The notes below the pieces were generated by a model. That model ran no database searches. It was not told the origin of the DNA and was given only the letters and a program-made list of their open reading frames with translations. This document shows positions 48,444 through 57,868 of a stretch of DNA of 64,000 nucleotides, piece after piece (the first letter of the stretch is position 1; every line of letters begins with the position of its first letter). Source of the DNA: DATMER01 sp031390755 (GTDB lineage: Bacteria; Acidobacteriota; Thermoanaerobaculia; Multivoradales; UBA5704); the NCBI GenBank assembly GCA_031390755.1, contig JANMTS010000094.1, positions 1-64,000 of the forward strand, in the 5' to 3' direction. Made by a program: the position numbers and the translations under genes.

Positions 48444-50660
48444 TCATAGCGGCTGCTCCAGGGTGTACGTGGCCATGACCGAGGTGGGCGAGGCGAGCTG
48501 CCAGGTCTCCCGGAGCTGGGTGACGAGGCAGCGGCCGTAGGTGCCGGAGCGCGGATCGTCGAGGAGCACGGTCTGGCCCGGGCGGGCCAGGGTGACCGGC
48601 CGGGTGACGCGGTGCTGGTGGGCCAGGGCGCGGCTGCGGAGGCGGGCGACGAGATCCCGGGCCTCGGCGAGGCTCTGGAGGTACTCGTGGTCGATGACCC
48701 GGCGGGCGAAGCCCCACCACGCCTCGACCGTGGCGTCGTCGAGGACGGTCTCGAGCGGCTGCTGGCGCAGCGCCGTCCACGCCGAGCTGGCGAACCGGGC
48801 GAGAGGCGCGCGGCCGGTGATGAGCTTCGGCGTGCGCCGGCCGTCGTCGTCCTCCACGATCTCCTCGTACGCGTCCTCGGACAGGACGTTGTACTGCGTG
48901 GACGTCCGCTTCCGCAGGGCGAACACCTCGACCGAGCGGTTGGAGCGGAAGTCGCCCCAGTCATAGGGTCCGCTGACCCGCTTCGAGACCCCGTAGCCGA
49001 ATTCGGACTCGATCTTGCCGAGGAGGTGGCCGTCGACCGGGTCCAGGAGGTTCAGCGTCTCCTGTCGGCCGCGGAGGCTCCAGGGCGCCAGCTGGTGCTG
49101 CTGGCCGGTTCCGGAGTAGAGCAGGTACCAGGGCACCCCCTCGATCGCCGTCCGCGGCGAGGCCCAGCCCCAGCTCTCCTGGATCTCCCGCCGGGCCGCG
49201 CCCGTGACGGGATCATGCTCGTAGCGGACATCGTCGGCCGTGGCCAGCCCGTAGCCCTCGATCCGGTTGACGGAGCTGAGGGTGACGTCCCACACCAGGT
49301 AGGACTGATCGTCCGCCCCCACGCCGGTGCCGACGACGTTCGCCGCCTCCGACCCGACGTTGCGGACCGCCTGCGCCCGGCGGTACCAGGCGTGCTTGGT
49401 CGTGTGGATGCGTACGGGCGTGCCCGCCGCGTCGTAGGTGGGCGTCTGGCGGCGCTCGCCGATCTGCACGAAGGCCTCCCGCGCCCAGGCCCGCAGCTCG
49501 CCGTCCGGATCGATGAAGGCCTGGCAGCCGTACAGGCCCTCGATCGGCCCGGCGGACTCGCCGACGCCGGGCGTGCGCAGCCGCGCTGCGGCCGGGTTGT
49601 ACCAGCCCCACTCGCGGGTGGTCTGCTGGACGGTCCGGCCGCCGGACTCGCGGACCTCGTCCTCCAGGATGGAGACGACGCGCACCGCCTCCGGCTGCTC
49701 GGCCGCGGAGGTGGGCACGACGGAGCCGTCCGGGTGGAGCATCTCGGCGCAGACCTTGGGGGCGTAGAGGCCCTCGACCACGGTGCGCGTGGTGCGCGTG
49801 GTGCCGCCGTCTTCGTCCGTCGACACCACGGCGGTGCCGCGCATCACCCAGCGGCTGGGGACGTCCCGGGGCGGCGTGGTGTCGACGCCGGCGACGTCGC
49901 CGAGCTGCCAGACGTGATCCGGAGGCTCGGGCTCCTGGCGGAGGCGGACGCTGTAGGCCTCCAGCACCCGGTCTTCTGGGCGAAACCGCCACGACCAGCC
50001 CTCCGGCTCGCCGAAGCTCCGGAGGAAGTCGAACAGGCCCTTGGAGCTCGCCACGACCGGCCGCTGATAGACGGCCCCGGGCGGGATGTCCCAGGCCGGG
50101 ATGCCCGCGTCGATCGCCGCCTCGGCGCAGATCTCGCCGCGGGTGAGGCCGGCGCCGGGCGCCACCTCGTAGCAGAGCTCCCAGCGGTCGTAGAGCGCGG
50201 CATCGTCTGCGCAGGAGACCCTCACCACGGGCTCGCGCGAGTCCGGCTGCTCGCACGTTAGCACCACGCCCGCGGCGCGGCACCGCTCGCGCAGCGCGCC
50301 CGGCCGGCCGGTCGTGACCCAGACCTCGACGGGGGCGTGAGTCCAGGTGCGCGCGGTCGCGGCCACGGAGTACTCCTGTCCGGCGAGGCCGAAGCTGAAC
50401 AGCGCAGTATGGCTGTCGATCCCCTCTTCCACTTCGAAGCTGCCGTGGAGATGCTCGCGGGGAATCCACTCGCCGCCGAGCTTGACGCGGTAGGAGTACT
50501 GGATCGAGATGCCGTCGACGGACGCGATCGAGCCGCGGGAGACGTCGCCCTCGAGGTGCCCTTCCTGGCCGGTCGGGTCCATGGCCGTGACCAGGGCGCC
50601 GGGGGTGACCTGGCCGGCGTAGACGGTGCCGCGCAGCGTGGCGTAGGCCGCGACGGGCAT
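48444..50660 (-). CDS. Baseplate hub/tail protein (gp27- or D-like)
   Basis: A 738-residue protein. Its N-terminal quarter (LFSFGLAGQEYSVAATART; LYDRWELCYEVAPGAGLTRG) and the central EAAIDAGIPAWDIPPG plus DFLRSFGEPEGWSWRF are typical of phage hub proteins such as T4 gp27 or phage D, which join the tail tube to the spike. The C-terminal half is beta-rich. It overlaps the upstream gene by one base. Assignment rests on these phrases and on position. Confidence 0.6.
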   Translation of the reverse strand: MPVAAYATLRGTVYAGQVTPGALVTAMDPTGQEGHLEGDVSRGSIASVDGISIQYSYRVKLGGEWIPREHLHGSFEVEEGIDSHTALFSFGLAGQEYSVAATARTWTHAPVEVWVTTGRPGALRERCRAAGVVLTCEQPDSREPVVRVSCADDAALYDRWELCYEVAPGAGLTRGEICAEAAIDAGIPAWDIPPGAVYQRPVVASSKGLFDFLRSFGEPEGWSWRFRPEDRVLEAYSVRLRQEPEPPDHVWQLGDVAGVDTTPPRDVPSRWVMRGTAVVSTDEDGGTTRTTRTVVEGLYAPKVCAEMLHPDGSVVPTSAAEQPEAVRVVSILEDEVRESGGRTVQQTTREWGWYNPAAARLRTPGVGESAGPIEGLYGCQAFIDPDGELRAWAREAFVQIGERRQTPTYDAAGTPVRIHTTKHAWYRRAQAVRNVGSEAANVVGTGVGADDQSYLVWDVTLSSVNRIEGYGLATADDVRYEHDPVTGAARREIQESWGWASPRTAIEGVPWYLLYSGTGQQHQLAPWSLRGRQETLNLLDPVDGHLLGKIESEFGYGVSKRVSGPYDWGDFRSNRSVEVFALRKRTSTQYNVLSEDAYEEIVEDDDGRRTPKLITGRAPLARFASSAWTALRQQPLETVLDDATVEAWWGFARRVIDHEYLQSLAEARDLVARLRSRALAHQHRVTRPVTLARPGQTVLLDDPRSGTYGRCLVTQLRETWQLASPTSVMATYTLEQPL

Positions 50661-51352
50661 CAGGCCTCCACCAGCACGATCCGCCGCGGCTCGCGGTGGG
50701 GATCCCGATACTGGCGGGATTCGGAGTCGCCGGCCGTGAGGCAGCGGATCTCGGGCACGACGGAGACCACGACGCGCTCGTCGACGCCGGGCGCCAGGCC
50801 GAACCGGAAACGGCCGGTGGTGTCACCCGTAGTGCGCTCGAACCAGACCTCGCCCTCGGGGGTGACGTCGGATGCGTAGAGCTCCGGCGCGACGTGCGAG
50901 ACCGGGACCAGGTCCAGGCTGTCCAGACCGATGCGGACCTCGGGCTCGTACCGCGCGGCCGGGAGGCCGTCCGGAGGCGTGAGCACGTGGAGCGCCAGGC
51001 GCCAGCCGGCGGGGAGGCTCATCTCGGCCGTGGTGCCGTCGCCGAGATAGCCGAGGGTCATGTGCTTCCAGAAGCAGATCCGGTGCGCGCCGGGGAAGGC
51101 CAGCCGGGCCTCGATGGCCCGCTGCAACTTCCCCACGTGCGCCCAGCCGAGCGAGAACGTGTGGCGCCACGTGACCTGCGGGAGGCCCGGGAGCGGCGCC
51201 AGGCGCTGCTCTCTGACGCTGCCGTCCGCCATGGTGACGTTGCCCTTCAGCTCGGCCGCGGCGACCTCCCACAGGTCGGCCGCGACGCCGGCCAGCGGGT
51301 AGCCGTCGAAAGTGGCGGCCGTCCTGGCGCCCTGGGTGTCGGCGGTGCTCAC
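50660..51352 (-). CDS. Distal tail protein candidate
   Basis: A 230-residue beta-rich protein (RTAATFDGYPLAGVAADLWE; VTWRHTFSLGWAHVGKLQRA). It lies between the coiled-coil gene and the hub gene, the place of the Dit protein in siphovirus-like tails. No family match is certain. Confidence 0.55.
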   Translation of the reverse strand: MSTADTQGARTAATFDGYPLAGVAADLWEVAAAELKGNVTMADGSVREQRLAPLPGLPQVTWRHTFSLGWAHVGKLQRAIEARLAFPGAHRICFWKHMTLGYLGDGTTAEMSLPAGWRLALHVLTPPDGLPAARYEPEVRIGLDSLDLVPVSHVAPELYASDVTPEGEVWFERTTGDTTGRFRFGLAPGVDERVVVSVVPEIRCLTAGDSESRQYRDPHREPRRIVLVEA

Positions 51353-52128
51353 AGATCCCCCTTGAGCAGCGCATCCTCGATGGCTCCCGCGAGATCCGCG
51401 AGGTCGGAATCCGGGAAGAGCTTCTCGATCTGGCCGACCATGTCTTTGACCTTTTCCAGCGTGACCTTCCCCTGCCGGAAAAGATTGATGACTTCGGAGA
51501 ACTGCTTGGCGAACGCGAGCTCGCTGGCGCCGAGGAACTTGATGGCCGCATCGACGGACGCCGTGCCCTCGTGGAGATCGCGGACCAGGCCCTGGATGTT
51601 GTCGCGGTAGACGGTGAGGTCGATCCGCCCCAGGTACTCGCGGAGGGTCTCCGTCCCGATCTTGGCGTCGCCGTAGAGGGTGAGCAGCTCCTGGACGCTG
51701 GTGGTGCCGATCTTCACGCCCTCGATCAGGTCGAGGATCGCCTTGTCCCAGAGGTTGGCCGAGCCCTTGAGGGTCAGCGCGAGATCGTCCAGCCGCGTGG
51801 CGGTGGCGGTGTAGCTCTTGTCGATGCTGTCCGCGGCGGCTTTGACTTCGTCGGCGGCCTGGCGGCTCGTCTCGGCCGCGCGGCGCGAGCTCGTCACCAT
51901 CCGGTCCGAGGCTCCGGCGACTTCGCCGGCCGCGGCCGACATGGAGCTGATGGTCTTGCTCACGACGGCCTGGACCTCGCTCTGCTGGCGCACCACCTGC
52001 TGCATGCGGGCATCGACGGCGTCGGCCGCACCTTGGATGGCCTGGAGGTCCGCGAGGGCCAATCGGGCACGCTCGGCGACATCATCGAGCACCGTGCCCA
52101 GGGACTGCAGGTCGCGCAGGTAGCCCAT
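51349..52128 (-). CDS. Coiled-coil phage tail protein
   Basis: A 259-residue helical protein with long Ala/Gln/Ser coiled coils (QQVVRQQSEVQAVVSKTISS; AAETSRQAADEVKAAADSID) and a C-terminal helical end. It directly follows the tape measure gene, overlapping by one base, and its composition resembles the tape measure, so it may be a second tail-core or injection protein. Confidence 0.55.
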   Translation of the reverse strand: MGYLRDLQSLGTVLDDVAERARLALADLQAIQGAADAVDARMQQVVRQQSEVQAVVSKTISSMSAAAGEVAGASDRMVTSSRRAAETSRQAADEVKAAADSIDKSYTATATRLDDLALTLKGSANLWDKAILDLIEGVKIGTTSVQELLTLYGDAKIGTETLREYLGRIDLTVYRDNIQGLVRDLHEGTASVDAAIKFLGASELAFAKQFSEVINLFRQGKVTLEKVKDMVGQIEKLFPDSDLADLAGAIEDALLKGDL

Positions 52129-54419
52129 CAGCCGCCTGCCTCCCCAGCCGCCACGGCGTCGAGGGCCTGCTTGGCCTCGTGTGCCTTGTTGATGATGCTC
52201 TGGAGCTCGGCGACGATCGGCCCGGCGAATGAGGGCTTCGAACCGAGCCCATCGAGCGCGTCCTGCAGGCTCTTCACGGATGTGAGCAGGGCATCGACGG
52301 GAGTCTTTGCAGCCCCGGCCCCCCGGGCCAGGCCACTCAACCCGGTCGCTGCCTCCTTTGAGCCGGCGGCGAGCTTCCCGGCCGCAGCTCCGGCCTGCTC
52401 CAAGGGAGGCGCCGCACCCGCGGCGCTCTCGCCTGCTCCCCGGAGGGCGTCGCCGCTCGCCTTGGCATCGACGCCAGCATTGGCGAGCGCCCTGGCACCA
52501 TCCCCAACCCGCTTCGAGCTGCCCTGCACCTTGTCGCCAGCGTCTTGTGCCGCGCGGCCAGCCTCTCCGTACTTGGCCTTGAGATCCGCTAGGGAAATCT
52601 GGGCCTGGTCGATTACCGGGTTCATGTCGGAGATGACCGTAGTGCTAGCCGCGATTTCACCCGAAGTCTTGACCGTAGATTCCCCCAGGCGGTCGACGAC
52701 CCGATAGGTGCCGTCGGCCGCTCGCTCCAGCTTGACCAGGGAGGTCGCCGCCCCGTCCACCGCGCCGGCGAAAGGCGTCACGGAGACGTTGCCGCGCTCC
52801 ATCGCGGCGACGAATACACCGACCTTGTCGGCCGCGGCGAGCAGCGTGGCGGGGATCTGCTCGCCCGCCGCGTGGAAGGCGTTAACGAGCGCCTGCACCT
52901 CATCGCGCGCTCTGTTGAGCCCCTCGGGCGAGAGCTTCGCCTTGTTGATAACGGCCACAGCGTCGCTCACGACGCTGGCTTGAGCCCGTAGCTCGGCCGA
53001 GGTACGAGAGACGACGCCCGTGATGGACTGCAGGACGGCCTTCACCGCCTCGCCGTGCCTCTTGACCGCCTCTTCGTGCTTCTTTACGTCCGCTTCGGCC
53101 TTGGTCGACAAGACCCCGGACGCATCCGCCACCGCCTTGAGATGCTTCGGTACCTCAATGCCGAGCTTTGCGTACCCATCGAGGAGCGCCTGGATCGGCC
53201 CGTTGACGATGTCCGTGTAGGCCTTTGCGTCGATCTGCGGGTTGGACTTGCGGAATAGCTCAATATTCTCGGACAGCACCGCTGCTTGCTTGTCCAGCTC
53301 CTCCCGGGACAGGCCCAAGCTCTTCGCAAATTCCTCGATCTTGCTCTTGTCCTCGTGGACGGCGCGGGTGTGCCGCTCGATGATTCGTTCGTTCGCCTCG
53401 ACGTCCTTCGAAAAGCCCTCGAATCCAAGCTTCTCGAAGATGCTCCTCTGATTGGCAAGGGTTTCCGCCTCGCGCCCTATCCCGGCAAGACCGTCTGCGA
53501 TCTGGTTGGCGACGGCCTCCATCCGCAGGCCCTTCTGTATGAACCGATCAAAGGCACCGTCCGATAGCGAATTGAGGATGGCGCGCAATTTCTCCCCGGC
53601 AGCATAGCCAGCGGTGAAAGCGCCGACATAGGCCGTGGCAACACCGATCAGCTTGCCGAGCTTGGGCGAGGCTTTCTCGGCAATGTCGCCCAGGGAGTTG
53701 ATGCTGCCGACCCCCTGATCCATCGAAGCTTTCGCGGCATCGACCTTCTTCTTGACTTCCTCCTTGGTCTTGCCGAACTTGGCGACCGCCTGGGTCGCCT
53801 GCTCGTACTCCTGTTCGAGCCGTTCGAGCTCGGAGGTCTGGTCTGAGGTGACACCCTGACCAGCCTCTTTCGCGGCTTCCAGGGCACTCTTGTATTCGTC
53901 GATTCGCCGCCGGGCCTGAACAAGCTTTCCATCGGCCCCCTCCATCGACCCTTCGATGCTCTCCTGCAGGTCTTCCACCGCAGCGCGCGCTTGGTCGACG
54001 GAGCGTACGAAGGGCTCGGCGAACCGGGCGGCCTGTGCCTCCAGCAGCGCGAGACCTTCCTCGAACTCCTTGGCGGACCTGCCCCCCTTTGCGAGGATGT
54101 CCGGGATCTCGCGGCCGAATTCCTTCCAAGCCCGCAAGGCGTCCTCGATCGCCTTCTTCTGATCGCCGATGCCCTTCGCTTTGCCGAACCGGTCGATGGC
54201 TTCCGAGACACGGCCGAACGCCTCGCCCGCCGGCCCCATGCTCCGTACGCTCGCAGCGAGCGCGTTGAGCTGGCCGGTCAAGCTTCCGAGAGGAGCGGTC
54301 GCACCGGCGGAATCGGCGGCGAGCGCCTTGACGCCGGCCGCCGCTTCCTGAAAGGCCGCCGGCTCTCCCTCCGTTTCGATGGAGAGCCGGGCCTTGACCT
54401 CCTGGGTGGATTCAGCCAT
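52128..54419 (-). CDS. Tail tape measure protein
   Basis: The 763-residue protein is Ala/Lys-rich and almost entirely helical, with coiled coils (RAAVEDLQESIEGSMEGADG; TSDQTSELERLEQEYEQATQ) and one hydrophobic stretch near residue 245 (LIGVATAYVGAFTAGYAAG). It follows the tail tube gene. Tape measures set tail length. At 763 residues it predicts a tail of medium length. No programmed-frameshift chaperone gene is seen between it and the tube gene. Confidence 0.85.
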   Translation of the reverse strand: MAESTQEVKARLSIETEGEPAAFQEAAAGVKALAADSAGATAPLGSLTGQLNALAASVRSMGPAGEAFGRVSEAIDRFGKAKGIGDQKKAIEDALRAWKEFGREIPDILAKGGRSAKEFEEGLALLEAQAARFAEPFVRSVDQARAAVEDLQESIEGSMEGADGKLVQARRRIDEYKSALEAAKEAGQGVTSDQTSELERLEQEYEQATQAVAKFGKTKEEVKKKVDAAKASMDQGVGSINSLGDIAEKASPKLGKLIGVATAYVGAFTAGYAAGEKLRAILNSLSDGAFDRFIQKGLRMEAVANQIADGLAGIGREAETLANQRSIFEKLGFEGFSKDVEANERIIERHTRAVHEDKSKIEEFAKSLGLSREELDKQAAVLSENIELFRKSNPQIDAKAYTDIVNGPIQALLDGYAKLGIEVPKHLKAVADASGVLSTKAEADVKKHEEAVKRHGEAVKAVLQSITGVVSRTSAELRAQASVVSDAVAVINKAKLSPEGLNRARDEVQALVNAFHAAGEQIPATLLAAADKVGVFVAAMERGNVSVTPFAGAVDGAATSLVKLERAADGTYRVVDRLGESTVKTSGEIAASTTVISDMNPVIDQAQISLADLKAKYGEAGRAAQDAGDKVQGSSKRVGDGARALANAGVDAKASGDALRGAGESAAGAAPPLEQAGAAAGKLAAGSKEAATGLSGLARGAGAAKTPVDALLTSVKSLQDALDGLGSKPSFAGPIVAELQSIINKAHEAKQALDAVAAGEAGG

Positions 54420-54425
54420 TGAGCC

Positions 54426-55772
54426 TTAGACCGAGGGCGTCCAGTTGCGGGTGGTGACGATCTCGACAACGAGCGGCGGATCGCCTTCGTCGTTGGTCTC
54501 GCCCGTCAGCTTGAGCTTCTCGTCGATCGCCTTCTCGTTGGCCGGCGCGCGCTCGTCGCCGTCGATACGCAGCGAAGAATAGGTGAACGTGATGCCCTCC
54601 CGGTTCGCGCCGGAGGCGCCGAGCTGGCGGCCGAGGAACTGGAGCCGGCCTTCAAGCCGCTCCTGGCGCTCCCCCTTATCCGTGAAGAACGCGTCGACGA
54701 AGGATCGTGACAGCTCCAGTGAGGGGGTGAACATCCCGTCCCGAATCAAGCCGAACGGGTAGCGGCTGTTGTTGCCGCGGTCCGGGCTGACCGCCCGGTC
54801 GATGGAGAACTTGCCCGAGGTGACAGGCTTGGTGATCCACGTTGCAGCCCCCACGGCGCGGAGCTGCAGGAGCCAGTGCGCGGAGGTCAGGCGCTGGTGT
54901 CCGGACAGATAGGGCACGGCCGGATTCGACCAGGCGACGGGAAACACAAAGACGTCCCCGATCTCGAGGTCCGCGTGGTCGGCCGCGGCGCCGGGCCAGA
55001 CGATCTCGAGCGGATCCTTGTTCTCGGCCCAGAGGCCGAGGTCGAGGCCGTCGTGCCCCTGGAGGTTCTGCCAGGTGCCCTCAAGCGTCTCGCCGTCGAG
55101 CAGGACGTCCACGGCCGCGCCTGCGAAGGTCGGCGAGTCGGAGGTCTGCTCGACCTTGAACTGCAGGCCGCCCACCACGCGCGTCACCCGGACGTGGACA
55201 GGGCCGGCGGCGCGGTCCTTGAGCACGCCGCGGATGTAGGGGCCGAGGGCGTAGGTGCCCGTGTTGTCGTCGTCGGGCACGGCGGCGCCCAGGCGGGTGC
55301 CGTGCCCCAGGAAGCCCTGGAGCTTCACGGGGATCTCGGTGTTGTCGCCGATCTCGCCGTCGAGGCTGCCGAACTTGATGCCGTACAGCCACCACTTCTC
55401 CACCGGCGCGGTCGAGAAGAGCGAATAGAAGGACGTGTCGACGCCGTTGATCGTCGGCGTGAAGGTGTACTTGTACACCCCGGTCTCCAGCGTGGTCTTG
55501 GCGACCGATCCGAACAGGTGCTCGAAGAATTCGAGCAGCTCGCCGGCCCGCATGGGCAGGCTCCATTCCATGGCGCCGCCCTTGGCGCCGGGGATGCCGC
55601 GCTCGATGAAACCTGACTGGTTGACGGCGCCGGACGCCGCCTCCGCGCCCGTCAGGGCGGCCTTGATCGGGAGGCGGACCCGGTACCCGGTCAAGCCTCC
55701 GCCAGGGATGCCGAATTGCTGCTCGAGCCCCAGGGCGAGCAGAGCGCCCGCGCCGGTTGCAGGGTTGGCCAT
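54426..55772 (-). CDS. Major tail tube protein
   Basis: A 448-residue protein in the position of the tail tube gene. It starts MANPATGAGALLALGLEQQF, a pattern common in phage tail-tube proteins, and has beta-rich repeats (VYKYTFTPTINGVDTSFYSL; WWLYGIKFGSLDGEIGDNTE). The length suggests an additional immunoglobulin-like or insertion domain. It ends 6 bases before the tape measure gene starts. Confidence 0.75.
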   Translation of the reverse strand: MANPATGAGALLALGLEQQFGIPGGGLTGYRVRLPIKAALTGAEAASGAVNQSGFIERGIPGAKGGAMEWSLPMRAGELLEFFEHLFGSVAKTTLETGVYKYTFTPTINGVDTSFYSLFSTAPVEKWWLYGIKFGSLDGEIGDNTEIPVKLQGFLGHGTRLGAAVPDDDNTGTYALGPYIRGVLKDRAAGPVHVRVTRVVGGLQFKVEQTSDSPTFAGAAVDVLLDGETLEGTWQNLQGHDGLDLGLWAENKDPLEIVWPGAAADHADLEIGDVFVFPVAWSNPAVPYLSGHQRLTSAHWLLQLRAVGAATWITKPVTSGKFSIDRAVSPDRGNNSRYPFGLIRDGMFTPSLELSRSFVDAFFTDKGERQERLEGRLQFLGRQLGASGANREGITFTYSSLRIDGDERAPANEKAIDEKLKLTGETNDEGDPPLVVEIVTTRNWTPSV

Positions 55773-55993
55773 CAGGCACCTCCGACGCGGACGAAGCGCC
55801 CGCCGCCGATCAAGGGAGTGAGCAGGTCCCGAGCATCCGCAGCGGGCAGGGTGCGCTCGGGCTCGGCGACGTCGAACAGGGCGGCGCGGCCGTCGCGCAA
55901 GGTGATGCGCAGCGGCTCGGTGCCCGTGTAGAGGACTCGGATCTCGGCCGGCTTCGCGGCGGCCTGGTCGTCTTCGTCGGTGGTGTGGGTCAC
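55772..55993 (-). CDS. Small phage structural-region protein
   Basis: A 73-residue acidic protein (MTHTTDEDDQAAAKPAEIRV). It shares a base with the tail tube gene stop-start junction and overlaps the upstream gene by four bases. The second half (DARDLLTPLIGGGRFVRVGG) resembles small accessory proteins found next to tail genes. Function unknown. Confidence 0.5.
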   Translation of the reverse strand: MTHTTDEDDQAAAKPAEIRVLYTGTEPLRITLRDGRAALFDVAEPERTLPAADARDLLTPLIGGGRFVRVGGA

Positions 55994-56523
55994 TCGATGA
56001 CCTCCTGGGTCAAAAGGTGGATGTCCGTCTTGTAGGTGATCCTGATCACGGTGAGGACGAGCCCGCTGGCGAGCGCGGCCTCGTCGAAGTTGACGCGGTC
56101 GATGCTCGTCTGGGCCGTGGCGAGAGGCTCGTCGCCGGCGCCGTACAGGGCTCCGGCCTCCTGGCGCACGACGGCGCGGATCCGGGCGACGATGCGCGAG
56201 CGCAGGTGCTGGTTGTGGTCATCCACGGCCTGGGGCGGGTTGGTCAGGAGGGCGATCTCCACGACCGTCTCCTGCTCGGCGCCGTACCCGCTGCGGAAGC
56301 GCGCCTCGCGATCGGCGTACAGGGAGAGGCCGAGGAGCGGCACCCGCGGCAGCGTCTCCTGCGTCAGCACGGCCCGCCGCTCGACGATGACGATGCCTGC
56401 GGCGCCGTCGAAGACTCCCCGGAGAGGTGCGTCGGCGAGCAGCCGGGCGCGCAGCGCCTCCAGGATGAGGGCGTCGACGCTCCAGGGCAGATCCGGGTGG
56501 ATCGAGGGATGCTCAGGCAGCAC
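55990..56523 (-). CDS. Tail terminator or minor tail protein candidate
   Basis: A 177-residue protein (ALILEALRARLLADAPLRGV; ETVVEIALLTNPPQAVDDHN; LVLTVIRITYKTDIHL). Its position before the tail tube gene and its size match the tail terminator or tail completion proteins of siphoviruses, which cap the tail tube at its head-proximal end. Sequence evidence alone is limited. Confidence 0.6.
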   Translation of the reverse strand: MLPEHPSIHPDLPWSVDALILEALRARLLADAPLRGVFDGAAGIVIVERRAVLTQETLPRVPLLGLSLYADREARFRSGYGAEQETVVEIALLTNPPQAVDDHNQHLRSRIVARIRAVVRQEAGALYGAGDEPLATAQTSIDRVNFDEAALASGLVLTVIRITYKTDIHLLTQEVIE

Positions 56524-56998
56524 CGGGGGCGCCCTCCTCGAAGTAGTAGCCGACCACGGCGTCCGCGAGGTCCGCGATCTCGGTGTCGGTCATGTACACG
56601 AACGGGAAGGCCTGGACCGTGCGCGTGCGGCCATGCTCGTCCGTGACCTCGCCGCCGTCGTGGACGATGCGGGCGTAGGAGAGCCGGGTGCCGACGTCCA
56701 CCGAGGCCTCGCCCTGGCCGAGGGTCTGGATGCTGTGGAGCAGGTCTCCGGCTCTGACGAGCTTGGGAGCCTCCCCGTGGCCGTAGTGCCTGCGGATCGC
56801 CCGCGTCTGCGGCCGCAGCGCCGGCCACGGGCCGTCCGGTCCCTCCTCGGCGCGCAGGTGGCTCTGGAACCAGGTCTGCATCATGGCTGCCGCGGCCTGG
56901 AGGAGAGGCGCGGCCGGCCTGGCGAGCCGCTCCCCCATGCCCTCGAGCTTGCGGGCGGCCTCGTCGGCGCCGTGGACTTCGAGCGCGATCCTCACCAA
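56513..56998 (-). CDS. Phage virion morphogenesis protein (Mu gpG-like)
   Basis: A 161-residue protein that fits the Mu gpG/virion morphogenesis family (ALEVHGADEAARKLEGMGER; MMQTWFQSHLRAEEGPDGPW; LVRAGDLLHSIQTLGQGEAS). Members help join heads and tails. It overlaps the next gene downstream by 11 bases. Confidence 0.8.
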   Translation of the reverse strand: MVRIALEVHGADEAARKLEGMGERLARPAAPLLQAAAAMMQTWFQSHLRAEEGPDGPWPALRPQTRAIRRHYGHGEAPKLVRAGDLLHSIQTLGQGEASVDVGTRLSYARIVHDGGEVTDEHGRTRTVQAFPFVYMTDTEIADLADAVVGYYFEEGAPGAA

Positions 56999-57432
56999 TC
57001 CTCCAGGCCGCTGAAGGTGAGGGCCGTACCGGTGTTGGACTGGGTGACCAGGATCTGGGCAGCTCCGCGGTCGACCGGAGGCTGGCTCGCCAGGCCGAGG
57101 CTGACGATGCCGCGAGCCGCCCGGCTGAGCCAGCTCCGGGCCTCGACGGCCTCCGCTTCGAGCGCGGCGGCCACCTGGACCGATCCGGCGAGCCGGCGGT
57201 GGGCCAGCACGGCCACCATGTCTTTGAGGACGTCCGGGGCAGATTCGGGCGTAGCGGGGAGCTGCTCGGCAGAGTATCTGCCGCTGAGATAGGACGTCGC
57301 CTCCGCCTCGGCCGAGCCGATGGCGGAGGTGATTTTCGGCAGGTTGGGCTCGCCGTCGACGATCCCGGCCAGGCGGAGCATCTCCGGCTGGCCACGCCTG
57401 GTGTAGAGCTCGTCGACGGTGAGGTAGCGCAT
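56992..57432 (-). CDS. Mu gp36-like protein (DUF1320)
   Basis: The 146-residue protein matches the DUF1320/gp36 pattern: MRYLTVDELYTRRGQPEMLR, a helical middle (IGSAEAEATSYLSGRYSAEQ) and DMVAVLAHRRLAG. It is a head-tail connector component of Mu-type phages. It overlaps the gpG-like gene by seven bases. Confidence 0.85.
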   Translation of the reverse strand: MRYLTVDELYTRRGQPEMLRLAGIVDGEPNLPKITSAIGSAEAEATSYLSGRYSAEQLPATPESAPDVLKDMVAVLAHRRLAGSVQVAAALEAEAVEARSWLSRAARGIVSLGLASQPPVDRGAAQILVTQSNTGTALTFSGLEDW

Positions 57433-57435
57433 GGG

Positions 57436-57828
57436 TTACTTCTTCGCCTTGGCCGTGCCCTTGGGGAGGGGCGCGACGCTGGTCGCCGCGGGTTCCGGGG
57501 ACGGAGCGACGGCCGCGGCGGGCTCCTGGACGCGCTCGGACTTGAGGTCGATCTCCTCGCCGGGCGGCGGCTCGACGACAGCCGCGGCGGCGGCGCCGGG
57601 CAGGACGGTGAGAGTGCCGCCGGCGGCGAGCATCTCGTCCTGGGTGACCTCCCGGGTGATGAGGTGCGGATCCGCGGCGAGCTCGGCGGGCAGCTCGGCG
57701 ACGTCGAGGTAGGTGGGCTCCTTGCCGAAGTCGAGGGTGAGCGTTTCGCCGCCCACGCTGAACGTGCGGCGGCGGGTGCCTGACGACGTCGCGAGGACGT
57801 CTTTGCTGGGACGGATTCTCAGGAGCAT
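57436..57828 (-). CDS. Small phage structural protein after major capsid
   Basis: A 130-residue protein (MLLRIRPSKDVLATSSGTRR). A beta-rich first half is followed by a Pro/Ala/Lys-rich tail (VAPSPEPAATSVAPLPKGTA). An AAGG lies 8 bases before the ATG. It lies between the capsid and connector genes; a role in head completion is possible. Confidence 0.55.
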   Translation of the reverse strand: MLLRIRPSKDVLATSSGTRRRTFSVGGETLTLDFGKEPTYLDVAELPAELAADPHLITREVTQDEMLAAGGTLTVLPGAAAAAVVEPPPGEEIDLKSERVQEPAAAVAPSPEPAATSVAPLPKGTAKAKK

Positions 57829-57868
57829 CTTGTAAACCTTTCTAATAAGGGGTCGCACCGGGGCCGGC

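Noticed and set aside
46616..48964. Upstream extension of the frame ending at 45119
   Set aside because: The part before 46615 is in the wrong frame of two real tail genes; the TTG with a good ribosome site marks the true start.
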